In this document: positions 43,016-51,003 of the stretch, piece by piece
Layout of the letters: each line of letters starts with the position of its first letter
Position numbering within the stretch: position 1 is the stretch's first letter
Assembly: GCA_963974915.1 (NCBI GenBank)
Contig: CAXBES010000006.1
Location: forward strand, 132,386-196,385
Source: CAXBES01 sp963974915
GTDB lineage: Bacteria > Bacteroidota > Bacteroidia > Flavobacteriales > Flavobacteriaceae
Direction: 5' to 3'
DNA: 64,000 nucleotides
Program-made: the position numbers and the translations under genes
The notes under the pieces: model-generated
Told to the model about the DNA's origin: nothing
Databases searched by the model: none
The model's input: the letters and a program-made list of their open reading frames with translations, nothing else

Positions 43016-44539
43016 TTAGTTCCAATCTGGCATGCTCGCCTCACTAAATATCTGATTATCATCGTTAACTTGTCCGAAATCTATGGTGTATACTGCCGGT
43101 GTTGACCCAAGATTATTTCCTCTCCTGGTTAAAACGGCACCACCTTCGGTAGGGGAATATCGCACCTCAAGGTCATTTTCACCCAATACAACTTCAGAAT
43201 CCACTTCTCTTAAGGTCATGTCGGAAATTGTATAGCGATGAATTCGATTTTCAAATCTTCTGTACTGTGGATTTTCAGAACCAGATTTATCAAGTGTGAA
43301 CAGCACCTCATCTGCATTCGCAGAAAGATTAATACTACTTGCAGCTCCCATTTCTCCTTCTCGAACTACATCTACCTCCATACCTAACGAAAGATCATAA
43401 GTGAAAATTCGAACATTATAACCATTCATATCATTAGTTTTTAACAATAGTAGATCATCATCAAATGTTGCTACTTGTACTTCAGAAATAAAAGAACCAT
43501 CGGTTGTTTCATAAATTGGTGCAGCTCCTCCTCCATCCGGATCAATTTCATAGAGTTTATCAAAATTTGGATATAGTATAGTCTGACCGTCGTTTGCCCA
43601 AGTAAAATTTAATTCTTCCAGTTTAAAGCCTGCAACGGGAATAGCATTGGTTACCTGCTGTATTTCTGTTCCATCGAGATTCATGGTATAAATATTTGCC
43701 TCGCCTCCTTCTGTCCTTAAAAAGGCAACTTTATTAACTACATTGTTCCGCCTAGGCTTAAAGCTATTGGTATTTTCACTCGTTAATTGTAGTAAATTAA
43801 AATCGATAACGCCGCCAGTACCTTGAACACCATCATCGTCACCTGAGAATATCACACTATTTCCATTAATCTTCTTTACTAAAAGAAAGGGATTGTCCGG
43901 TGCTGTAAGCGTAGTGAATTCACCTATTTCCGAATTTACCGGATCGTTGAATTCGTCCATTACGGTAACTTGCCAGAAGTAATTTGTTCCAAGTTGCAGA
44001 TTACTTACAGTATAAGTTGTATCCTGACCGGTTTCAAAAAACTGCATTTCATTGGTTGTTCCATTTCGGAGGTCTAGCGTATAAGACAATTCATCATTTT
44101 CAGGATCGGATGAGTTCCATATAAATTCAACTTCCAACAAAACATCGGTAGCATTATCTTCAGGGAAGAGAAGATTCGGAATAGTAGGAGGCTGATTATT
44201 CGAATTAGATTCATCTAGTTCGAATGCCACTGTTGCAGTAGCATCTTGTGTAACAGTAATCGATTCGAAAGCAGTTACATAATTAGTGAGTTCTGCCTGA
44301 ACCGAATAGTCGTCCACATTTACATTTAAGATCGTGAAAGCCCCGCTGGCATCCGAAAATACTGTACTGGATGAAGGGTTAGTCGAAATTTTTACTCCAC
44401 TTAATGAATCACCTGTTTCTGCGTCTATTACCGTTCCCGAAATTGTCCCGGTTCCCAGTGGTGCAATAGTGTCCTCACTACAACTATAAATTGTAAGAAG
44501 TATTGCCGACACCCATATTAAAAGTTTATAATTTTTCAT
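43016..44539 (-). CDS. Curli-operon lipoprotein with CarboxypepD_reg, FN3 and beta-propeller-like domains
   Basis: A 507-residue lipoprotein. The signal peptide ends at C20 (TIYSC). Domains: carboxypeptidase-regulatory-like (about 30-110; GTISGTVIDAETGDSLSGVKISTNP), FN3-like (~120-210; LLFPEDNATDVLLEVEFIWNSSDPENDELSYTLDL), then WD40/TolB-type repeats (~235-500) with PD40-like signatures (ANIYTMNLDGTEIQQVTN, GTEI and TWANDGQTILYPNFDKLYEIDPDGGG). It is the last gene of the csg operon and overlaps csgG by 14 bases, so it is made with it. No equivalent exists in E. coli csg; a role in the curli surface complex is inferred. Confidence 0.75.
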   Translation of the reverse strand: MKNYKLLIWVSAILLTIYSCSEDTIAPLGTGTISGTVIDAETGDSLSGVKISTNPSSSTVFSDASGAFTILNVNVDDYSVQAELTNYVTAFESITVTQDATATVAFELDESNSNNQPPTIPNLLFPEDNATDVLLEVEFIWNSSDPENDELSYTLDLRNGTTNEMQFFETGQDTTYTVSNLQLGTNYFWQVTVMDEFNDPVNSEIGEFTTLTAPDNPFLLVKKINGNSVIFSGDDDGVQGTGGVIDFNLLQLTSENTNSFKPRRNNVVNKVAFLRTEGGEANIYTMNLDGTEIQQVTNAIPVAGFKLEELNFTWANDGQTILYPNFDKLYEIDPDGGGAAPIYETTDGSFISEVQVATFDDDLLLLKTNDMNGYNVRIFTYDLSLGMEVDVVREGEMGAASSINLSANADEVLFTLDKSGSENPQYRRFENRIHRYTISDMTLREVDSEVVLGENDLEVRYSPTEGGAVLTRRGNNLGSTPAVYTIDFGQVNDDNQIFSEASMPDWN

Positions 44540-45938
44540 TTCCTAAAGATTGATTGCTTTTTCTTCCATTCATATTAAAGTAATAATTTAGACCGAAGCC
44601 GAAATTAAAATAAAAATCGTCTCGTGTTCCTTGCACTTGCTGATCTATATCGTCTGTAAAAAGGATATCGTGTTCGGCAAAAACTTTCACACCCCATTTT
44701 TGTGAAATATCATATTCCACGCCTCCTCCATATTGCATTTTATAAAATAAATCGCCTGAATTCTGGTTAGAGACACCTAAAACAACACCCGGACCCGCAT
44801 AAATAAAAGGTGAAAGATTGTCTTTTGGCAAGAGATCTACTTGCGCATTTAGATCAAAGCTCATAAATGTATCTCGAAATTGAGGCTCATTATTAATCTC
44901 AAATATAGAGGCAGTTAAGCCTAAACTGAGATATTGATTAAGAAGTTTTTGATATTGAAGGCTGGCGTTCAAATCCCATTCTTTCGTTGCATAATCCCCA
45001 TCAATGATACTCATTCCTCCTATAAAACTTATAGAGTTACGATATTCTTTATCCTGCATCAGTCTGTTGTACAGTAATGTGTTTTCGGCTTCTTCCTTTT
45101 CTTTGAGGTAATCTGCAACAAGTTTATTATCCATTTCTTTACCCGCTCTAGTACCCCAAAATTGATCTTTTATACCTTCAACAATTAAATCGTGAACAGC
45201 CTTCTCAATAGCATCCTTTACAGCCAATTGAACCGGCTCATTTTGAGTTATACCCGTTTCTGCCTCAAGAAGTCGTTGAAATTTTACAAATCTGAAAAAA
45301 CTAGCATCCAGTGCTTGAGAAAGAATGGTTTTTGAAACATATACTGTTTTTAAAATTTCCCCATTATTGGTAGATACCGCTCTTAAATATACTGTGATCC
45401 TGTCTTGTCTGTATTTCGCCGATCCTCCAATTCCAAAATATCGCGCTCCAACTCCACCTGTTACTATATTGGTATCATAAGAAATTATTCCACCTTCCAA
45501 GAGTAATCCGGCATACAGTAATGGAGGTAATGGCGGTTCGTTCGGATTTAAATTTTTGATGTAGTCTAACTTAGTATTTCTAATAATTTGTCGTTCCTGA
45601 GAAAGATTCGCAAGATTCTCACGTTCAATAGGGATAAACCAACCCGAATCTTCTAAGGCCTTTATAAGAATTGTTGTTGCTCCTTGTGAAACCGCCGTAC
45701 TAAACGTACTCCCGTTTTCAACGGCTTTATACTGACCTGTTTGATCACTAAAATTATACACTGCCACTTCTACGGGATCTGCAGCTGCCGGCAAGTCTAA
45801 GAGTGTTTTTGTGGAAGCCGAGAATTCACCGGTTCGAGATGGATTCTGGTCTAACGGCTGATTAAAATAAGCGCCACATGAGCACAAAAAAAGTAAACAT
45901 GCCGATAAGACAAGCTTTATAAAATTTCGCATAAACAT
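44526..45938 (-). CDS. csgG: CsgG curli secretion channel with C-terminal beta-barrel extension
   Basis: A 470-residue lipoprotein. Residues 1-21 are a signal peptide and lipobox (FLCSC). The CsgG domain covers ~30-290: VAVYNFSDQTGQYK, FSTAVSQGATTILIKALEDSGWFIPIERENLANLSQERQIIR, IISYDTNIVTGGVGARYFGIGGS, VYLRAVSTNNGEILKTVYVSKTI, FFRFVKFQRLLEAETGITQNEP. Nine copies form the outer-membrane pore for curli subunits. E. coli CsgG ends there (277 aa); here about 180 residues of amphipathic strands follow (~294-470) like a small OmpA-type barrel. csgF ends 4 bases upstream. Confidence 0.92.
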   Translation of the reverse strand: MFMRNFIKLVLSACLLFLCSCGAYFNQPLDQNPSRTGEFSASTKTLLDLPAAADPVEVAVYNFSDQTGQYKAVENGSTFSTAVSQGATTILIKALEDSGWFIPIERENLANLSQERQIIRNTKLDYIKNLNPNEPPLPPLLYAGLLLEGGIISYDTNIVTGGVGARYFGIGGSAKYRQDRITVYLRAVSTNNGEILKTVYVSKTILSQALDASFFRFVKFQRLLEAETGITQNEPVQLAVKDAIEKAVHDLIVEGIKDQFWGTRAGKEMDNKLVADYLKEKEEAENTLLYNRLMQDKEYRNSISFIGGMSIIDGDYATKEWDLNASLQYQKLLNQYLSLGLTASIFEINNEPQFRDTFMSFDLNAQVDLLPKDNLSPFIYAGPGVVLGVSNQNSGDLFYKMQYGGGVEYDISQKWGVKVFAEHDILFTDDIDQQVQGTRDDFYFNFGFGLNYYFNMNGRKSNQSLGNEKL

Positions 45939-45942
45939 TATT

Positions 45943-46350
45943 TTAATTTGGAACTATAACCTGTGTTTGTTCTCCATTAGAAGTATCGAGAATATTAATG
46001 ACAAGACCCTCGCCCGTTTCAAAAATTTCAACATTTAAAGAACCAAAAGTAAAGGTTCCTTCCTGGTTAAACTCACCCACTCCCTCTAATTGTTGTTGTA
46101 ATAAGGCTCTAGTGATCTGACTAAGTATTTGATTGTTTAAATTTTCTCCGAAACGTTCTAATTCAGATTGTTGTTCTCTGGGATCCTGACTCGCTGTATG
46201 AGAATTTTGCGCGGTTGCGGAACTAATTAGCCAGTTATAGTTAAAAGTGTCGCCACCGAACGCCGGGTTTAGGGGCTTATATGAAAACTGCTGAGCGAAA
46301 CAACCAATTCCTGTAAACAGTAATATTATTAAAAATATATTCTTTTTCAT
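45943..46350 (-). CDS. csgF: CsgF curli assembly protein
   Basis: A 135-residue exported protein. The signal peptide ends at CFAQQ. The start of the mature protein (FSYKPLNPAFGGDTFNYNWLISSATAQNSH) matches the CsgF segment that plugs the CsgG channel (FRNPNFGGNP...SAQAQNSY), then a helix and a beta domain (TFTFGSLNVEIFETGEGLVINILDTSNGEQTQVIV). It sits at the CsgG channel exit and helps nucleate fibres. The frame extends to 46371, but the ATG at 46350, one base past the csgE stop, gives the signal peptide. Confidence 0.9.
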   Translation of the reverse strand: MKKNIFLIILLFTGIGCFAQQFSYKPLNPAFGGDTFNYNWLISSATAQNSHTASQDPREQQSELERFGENLNNQILSQITRALLQQQLEGVGEFNQEGTFTFGSLNVEIFETGEGLVINILDTSNGEQTQVIVPN

Positions 46351-46351
46351 C

Positions 46352-47170
46352 TTAATAGCGTATAAATTCATTTTGTTGTTTATCCAGTTGCTGTAACTTT
46401 CTAAGCGTTCTATATATAGCTGCTTCGGCCATATCTTTTAAAAATTCCTTTCTAGGTTGTGAAAAGAACTGCCAAACAAGTTGGTCGTCTACTTTTACTG
46501 TAATCTTTGTATTTCTCGTTCTTCCAGGAACTTCTTCAATAAGAATATTCTTATCGGTTGCAATTTCCTTTAATGCAAAATCGGAATAATAATACCTATA
46601 GAAGTCTCTTCCGGCCTTCGTTAAAGTATTTTCAATAATTAATCCATTTTTAAAATACCCATCTTGCGGTGGCGCTTCATCTAACGAATTTGCAATTTGA
46701 TTCAATTCGCTTATCGAATTCACAACAGTTGGTTTTTTTTCGGCCTCAATTTCAAGAGACTTTAGTTCTTTATTGTACTGTAAAACTATTCGGTCTTTTC
46801 CAACTACTTTATCTTCTAAATCGTAAATAGTAAGGTTTAAGATTACTCTACCAACTGTGTTGTTATAAACGGTTACTGATGAAAGTAATATTTTCTGATT
46901 CCCTTCAATAACGATTCTATCTATTTGCTCACTCTTTTCAGTGTTATTTTGTTCATCCGTTCTAAAAGCTAAAAACTCATATCTTAAATTCTGTAATACT
47001 TGAGTCCTGTTTTCAGCGGTACTCGTAAACGTATAGAACTCACTATTTCGCTCAATTTTTATACTTGCAACTATATCTTGATTTACGTATTGCGCAAAGC
47101 TATCGGTAAAAAAAAGGATAGCCATTACAATAACGGCTTTCCTATATAATTGATGTCTAATATGTTTCAA
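46352..47170 (-). CDS. csgE: CsgE with an N-terminal CsgH-like domain
   Basis: A 272-residue exported protein. Signal peptide to ~26 (DSFAQY). The C-terminal domain (~170-265; NGLIIENTLTKAGRDFYRYYYSDFALKEIATDKNILIEEVPGRTRNTKITVKVDDQLVWQFFSQPRKEFLKDMAEAA) is CsgE, the periplasmic cap that loads subunits into CsgG. E. coli CsgE is ~129 aa. The extra ~100 residues (30-132) are beta-rich with LRYEFLAFRT, an N/S/Q-rich turn and ILLSSVTV...LNLTIYDLEDKVVGKD, a layout like CsgH, the curli-inhibiting chaperone. The fusion call is inference. Confidence 0.85.
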   Translation of the reverse strand: MKHIRHQLYRKAVIVMAILFFTDSFAQYVNQDIVASIKIERNSEFYTFTSTAENRTQVLQNLRYEFLAFRTDEQNNTEKSEQIDRIVIEGNQKILLSSVTVYNNTVGRVILNLTIYDLEDKVVGKDRIVLQYNKELKSLEIEAEKKPTVVNSISELNQIANSLDEAPPQDGYFKNGLIIENTLTKAGRDFYRYYYSDFALKEIATDKNILIEEVPGRTRNTKITVKVDDQLVWQFFSQPRKEFLKDMAEAAIYRTLRKLQQLDKQQNEFIRY

Positions 47171-47176
47171 AACTCT

Positions 47177-47710
47177 TTAGAAATAACTCCTTATAATTAA
47201 TGTAGGAGATGCTTCGGTTTGTTTAAATTGTAAAGATTTAGTTAGATTATTTGCTCCATTTCTTTCAAAATTCAAATTATCTCCATCCTGAATAAGATCT
47301 AATGATACATCTGCATTTAAATCATTGACAAAATCAGTAATTCTATTGTTATCTCCATTCTGAACTAGATCTGTAACAGCTGTATTTGCCAGATAATCCA
47401 GAGAAATATCGTTCGAATCCCCATTCTGAATCAGAGAAATTTCACTGGCGTTGGTCTGAACATTTACAGATACAGTATTGAAATCTCCTATTTGTCTCAA
47501 GAAAACCGAATTTCCTTGTACTGTTGAATTCCTAACGTTTTGTGAAGTACCTATTCCCAAACTTGAAAGAACCTGGCGGGAAACATCCTCATTACCGACT
47601 ACTTTATCCTCGTTGGTTTCTGTATCCTTATAGGTTTGAGCCGTGGCGAATTGAAAACAAAATAGAATTGTAACAATTCCCATAAACCATCTGTTAGTTA
47701 ATGCTTTCAT
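47177..47710 (-). CDS. csgB: Minor curlin (CsgB-like) protein
   Basis: A 177-residue exported curlin with a signal peptide (to TAQ, ~25) and four to five curlin units: TVQGNSVFLRQIGDFNTVSVNVQ, SEISLIQNGDSNDISLD, TDLVQNGDNNRITDF, VSLDLIQDGDNLNFERNG. These have the Q-x-G-D-x-N pattern. It is far shorter than the five neighbouring curlins, lacks their cysteine tail and ends in TLIIRSYF. It heads the csgE-F-G group (6 bases to csgE), the place of a nucleator. The CsgB role is inference. Confidence 0.8.
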   Translation of the reverse strand: MKALTNRWFMGIVTILFCFQFATAQTYKDTETNEDKVVGNEDVSRQVLSSLGIGTSQNVRNSTVQGNSVFLRQIGDFNTVSVNVQTNASEISLIQNGDSNDISLDYLANTAVTDLVQNGDNNRITDFVNDLNADVSLDLIQDGDNLNFERNGANNLTKSLQFKQTEASPTLIIRSYF

Positions 47711-47795
47711 AGCTATAAAGGTATAAAATTATATTTACTTTAATAGTTGGAAAGGAAATGATTCAACCTTCCTCCATAAAACTATTCTTTTTGAT

Positions 47796-47823
47796 ATAGT
47801 AGGCGCGGCGAAGCGCCTACTAT
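47796..47823 (-). terminator. Intercistronic hairpin between curlin 1 and csgB
   Basis: ATAGTAGGCGC and GCGCCTACTAT pair perfectly (11 bp) around GGCGAA. It is one of three near-identical copies after curlin genes. There is no U-tract, so it is more likely an mRNA-stability or partial-termination hairpin than a full terminator. Confidence 0.75.
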
Positions 47824-47847
47824 TGGTATTTGTTTAAAGACTATAGA

Positions 47848-49329
47848 TTAACAGTCTGGACATACGTCATCAATTATAAGATCCGGTATATTGTAATTCA
47901 TATCCAAGTTCATTGGAGGATCGAAATCACAATCGATATAATCTGCACTAAAGTCACCATTAGGACCAAGTTGTAAAACGTCTGCTTGATTTCCACCTTG
48001 CGATCTATCTAACCATCCTAAATTCAGATTCTGCGCAATACTATAACTTTGACCATCTTTTTGAGTTAAAAGTGCTGCGTTTCCAGAACCAGCTTGTCCT
48101 GTTTCAGCTACATTGTCATTTCCTCTCTGATGCACATTTAATCGGTGATCTTCTCCTACCTGTACAGAAGCCGCATCATTTCGGTGACCATATTGCGTCT
48201 GTAAACCTTTCATTCCAGATCCTGATTGTACTAAGCCAGCATCATTATTATCGCCTGCTTGACTCTGTTTACCATAATTATCGTCTTCTCCGGCGAAGAA
48301 ATGACCCTGATATAAAGCAGCATCATTGTTCCATCCAGAAAGTTGCTCTTGTTCACCATAATTACTTGCACCAACAGTTCCACCTATCTGGCGAATTGCT
48401 GCTTCGTTCATTTTTCCGTATTGCGTTTGTTTCGCTTTGGCCCCTATAGACTCTAGAGTTGGCGAACCGGCAACCCCACCCGGCCAAGCGGCATAAATTG
48501 ATCCTGCATCACTATTTGCGGCACCGATTAAAACATCGTAAGGACCCGGACCTTGAACAATACTTCCTCTATTTCCAGCTACACCCGAGGCCGCAGTAGT
48601 TTTTTGCTTTTGCTTAGCCTGATTGTCATCACCTAGTTGATAAGTGGTTGCTACATTTCTACCTCCTTGTCCAGGAAAACCATCTTGATCAACAGCAGAT
48701 TCATTACGATCTCCATATTGTTCTACATTTGCTTCGTGACCATCTGAACCGTTAGGACCTGCATTTTGAACAATCATAGACTTATTCTCATCACCAACTT
48801 GACGCGTCCAGGCATCACTGTTGTCATAAGTTTGCTGAGTACGAGCTAAGTTATCATCACCATCCTGCTCAATAGCAGCATGATTATTCTCAGCTTGTTG
48901 TCCGGTTCCTTGACGAATCAAGGCTTTGTTTCGAGCACTGGAATCATCATTCTGTCCTTGTCTTGTTACTGCATTGTTGTAATCTCCTTCCTGAAGCGTA
49001 GTAGATTGATTTGCAGATCCAGACTGAAGTACTTCTGCCAGGTTGGCTATACCACTGGTTGGATTAACAAGTCCTGTTTGTTGTACAGCTGCTAAGTTTC
49101 CTCCCGATCCGGAACCATCATTTTGATTCGTGTAAACCGATTGAGAAGTACCTGCCTGACGTACTCTTACTTTGTTGTCGTTACCATTCTGGATAGACTC
49201 CCCAGTGTTGGCTCCGGCTGCAGCACCCGGCAATGCCGGTACAGCACTAGCAGTAGGCGCTCCTGAAACCTGAGCAAATGCCATGGTTCCAAACATAAGT
49301 GCCGCTGCACATAAAATTGCTTTTTTCAT
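47848..49329 (-). CDS. csgA1: Large curlin paralogue 1
   Basis: A 493-residue exported curlin. Signal peptide to ~20 (GTMAFAQ), a short Ala/Pro-rich linker, then about 28 segments ending in Q, mostly of the 11-residue form x-G-D-x-N-x-A-x-x-x-Q (DGDDNLARTQQ, YGDRNESAVDQ, LGDDNQAKQKQ). Two such units make one beta-solenoid rung, so ~13 rungs versus 5 in E. coli CsgA. The last ~45 residues are a conserved non-repeat tail with D-C-D-F-D and the end VCPDC. Residues 1-177 are identical to paralogue 2. It is followed by a hairpin and csgB. Confidence 0.93.
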   Translation of the reverse strand: MKKAILCAAALMFGTMAFAQVSGAPTASAVPALPGAAAGANTGESIQNGNDNKVRVRQAGTSQSVYTNQNDGSGSGGNLAAVQQTGLVNPTSGIANLAEVLQSGSANQSTTLQEGDYNNAVTRQGQNDDSSARNKALIRQGTGQQAENNHAAIEQDGDDNLARTQQTYDNSDAWTRQVGDENKSMIVQNAGPNGSDGHEANVEQYGDRNESAVDQDGFPGQGGRNVATTYQLGDDNQAKQKQKTTAASGVAGNRGSIVQGPGPYDVLIGAANSDAGSIYAAWPGGVAGSPTLESIGAKAKQTQYGKMNEAAIRQIGGTVGASNYGEQEQLSGWNNDAALYQGHFFAGEDDNYGKQSQAGDNNDAGLVQSGSGMKGLQTQYGHRNDAASVQVGEDHRLNVHQRGNDNVAETGQAGSGNAALLTQKDGQSYSIAQNLNLGWLDRSQGGNQADVLQLGPNGDFSADYIDCDFDPPMNLDMNYNIPDLIIDDVCPDC

Positions 49330-49373
49330 AATTGAAAGTATTTGGTTAATATTAAATGTTGATTAAATTGGTT

Positions 49374-49401
49374 ATAGTAGGCGCAACGAAGCGCCTACTA
49401 T
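49374..49401 (-). terminator. Intercistronic hairpin between curlins 2 and 1
   Basis: ATAGTAGGCGC and GCGCCTACTAT pair perfectly around AACGAA, in the 96-base gap between two curlin genes. The U-tract is missing. The loop differs from the copy at 47796 (GGCGAA) while the arms are the same. Confidence 0.75.
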
Positions 49402-49425
49402 TGGTATTTGTTTAAAGACTATAGA

Positions 49426-50907
49426 TTAACAGTCTGGACATACGTCATCAATTGTAAGATCCGGTATGTTGTAATTCATATCCAAGTTCATTGGAGGATC
49501 GAAATCACAATCGATACCATCGGTTGCGAAATCTCCATTTGGACCTAATTGAAGAACATCTATTTGGTTTCCGCCTGCAGAAACATCAAACTGACCTAAA
49601 TCCATGTTTTGCTCAGCTACGTAACTATGACCACCTCTTTGCACAATTAAAGCAGCATTTGCAGCTCCGTGTTGCGCTGAAGTAGCACGGTTATCGTTCC
49701 CTCGCTGGTGAATATTTAATAGATTATCTTCTCCTGTTTGGTAAGATAAAGCCTTATTACGGTGACCTCTTTGGTCTTGTAATGCTTTAAAACCACTTCC
49801 TTCTTGTACAATACCAGCTCTGTTATTGTCTCCAGCTTGATATTGTTTAGCATAGTTAGAATCATCTCCTACTTGGTAATGACCTTGAGAAATACCTGCC
49901 TCATTACCCCAACCAGAAGCTTGCTCCTGCTCAGCATAATTACTAGCACCTACAGTTCCTCCAAATTGGATGATATCTGCTTGTTGCAGCTTTCCATGTT
50001 GTGTTTGCTTAGCTTTAGCACCATAAGAATCCTGTGTAGAATGAGATATTCCAGACGCAGTACCATCAACATCGTTGATAATTTCAATCCATGTTGAAGT
50101 AGCTACAGGAACAGCGCTAAATCCAAGTGCTAAACCTTGCGTAATACCTGCTCTATTTCCCATTCCTGATCCAGCAGTAGCAGTAGTTGTCTGTAATTGC
50201 TTAGCTTGGTTATCATCAGCTCTTTGAATTGCAACTGCAGTGTTTCTAGCACCTGCACCACTTTGATCAATAGATGATTCGTTACGATCACCTTCTTGGT
50301 AATTCATAGCCTCATGACCTGTAGTTCCGTTTGGTCCAGCGTTTTGAATGATCATAGACTTATTCCCATCACCAATTTGACGCGTCCAGGCATCGCTGTT
50401 GTCATAGGTTTGCTGAGTACGAGCTAAGTTATCATCACCATCCTGCTCAATAGCAGCATGATTATTCTCAGCTTGTTGTCCGGTTCCTTGACGAATCAAG
50501 GCTTTGTTTCGAGCACTGGAATCATCATTCTGTCCTTGTCTTGTTACTGCATTGTTGTAATCTCCTTCCTGAAGCGTAGTAGATTGATTTGCAGATCCAG
50601 ACTGAAGTACTTCTGCCAGGTTGGCTATACCACTGGTTGGATTAACAAGTCCTGTTTGTTGTACAGCTGCTAAGTTTCCTCCCGATCCGGAACCATCATT
50701 TTGATTCGTGTAAACCGATTGAGAAGTACCTGCCTGACGTACTCTTACTTTGTTGTCGTTACCATTCTGGATAGACTCCCCAGTGTTGGCTCCGGCTGCA
50801 GCACCCGGCAATGCCGGTACAGCACTAGCAGTAGGCGCTCCTGAAACCTGAGCAAATGCCATGGTTCCAAACATAAGTGCCGCTGCACATAAAATTGCTT
50901 TTTTCAT
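49426..50907 (-). CDS. csgA2: Large curlin paralogue 2
   Basis: A 493-residue exported curlin of the same size and plan as paralogue 1: signal peptide, Ala/Pro linker, ~28 Q-ended units, and the cysteine tail (CDFDPPMNLDMNYNIPDLTIDDVCPDC in two pieces). Its first 177 residues are identical to paralogue 1, including the DNA apart from two bases seen; the two proteins then diverge in the middle and come together again near the tail. It lies 96 bases upstream of paralogue 1 in the same direction. Confidence 0.93.
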   Translation of the reverse strand: MKKAILCAAALMFGTMAFAQVSGAPTASAVPALPGAAAGANTGESIQNGNDNKVRVRQAGTSQSVYTNQNDGSGSGGNLAAVQQTGLVNPTSGIANLAEVLQSGSANQSTTLQEGDYNNAVTRQGQNDDSSARNKALIRQGTGQQAENNHAAIEQDGDDNLARTQQTYDNSDAWTRQIGDGNKSMIIQNAGPNGTTGHEAMNYQEGDRNESSIDQSGAGARNTAVAIQRADDNQAKQLQTTTATAGSGMGNRAGITQGLALGFSAVPVATSTWIEIINDVDGTASGISHSTQDSYGAKAKQTQHGKLQQADIIQFGGTVGASNYAEQEQASGWGNEAGISQGHYQVGDDSNYAKQYQAGDNNRAGIVQEGSGFKALQDQRGHRNKALSYQTGEDNLLNIHQRGNDNRATSAQHGAANAALIVQRGGHSYVAEQNMDLGQFDVSAGGNQIDVLQLGPNGDFATDGIDCDFDPPMNLDMNYNIPDLTIDDVCPDC

Positions 50908-50951
50908 AATTGAAAGTATTTGGTTAATATTAAATGTTGATTAAATTGGTT

Positions 50952-50979
50952 ATAGTAGGCGCAACGAAGCGCCTACTAT
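50952..50979 (-). terminator. Intercistronic hairpin between curlins 3 and 2
   Basis: A third copy of the ATAGTAGGCGC/GCGCCTACTAT hairpin, loop AACGAA, in the 96-base gap. The surrounding gap sequence is also nearly identical to that after paralogue 2. Confidence 0.75.
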
Positions 50980-51003
50980 TGGTATTTGTTTAAAGACTAT
51001 TTT

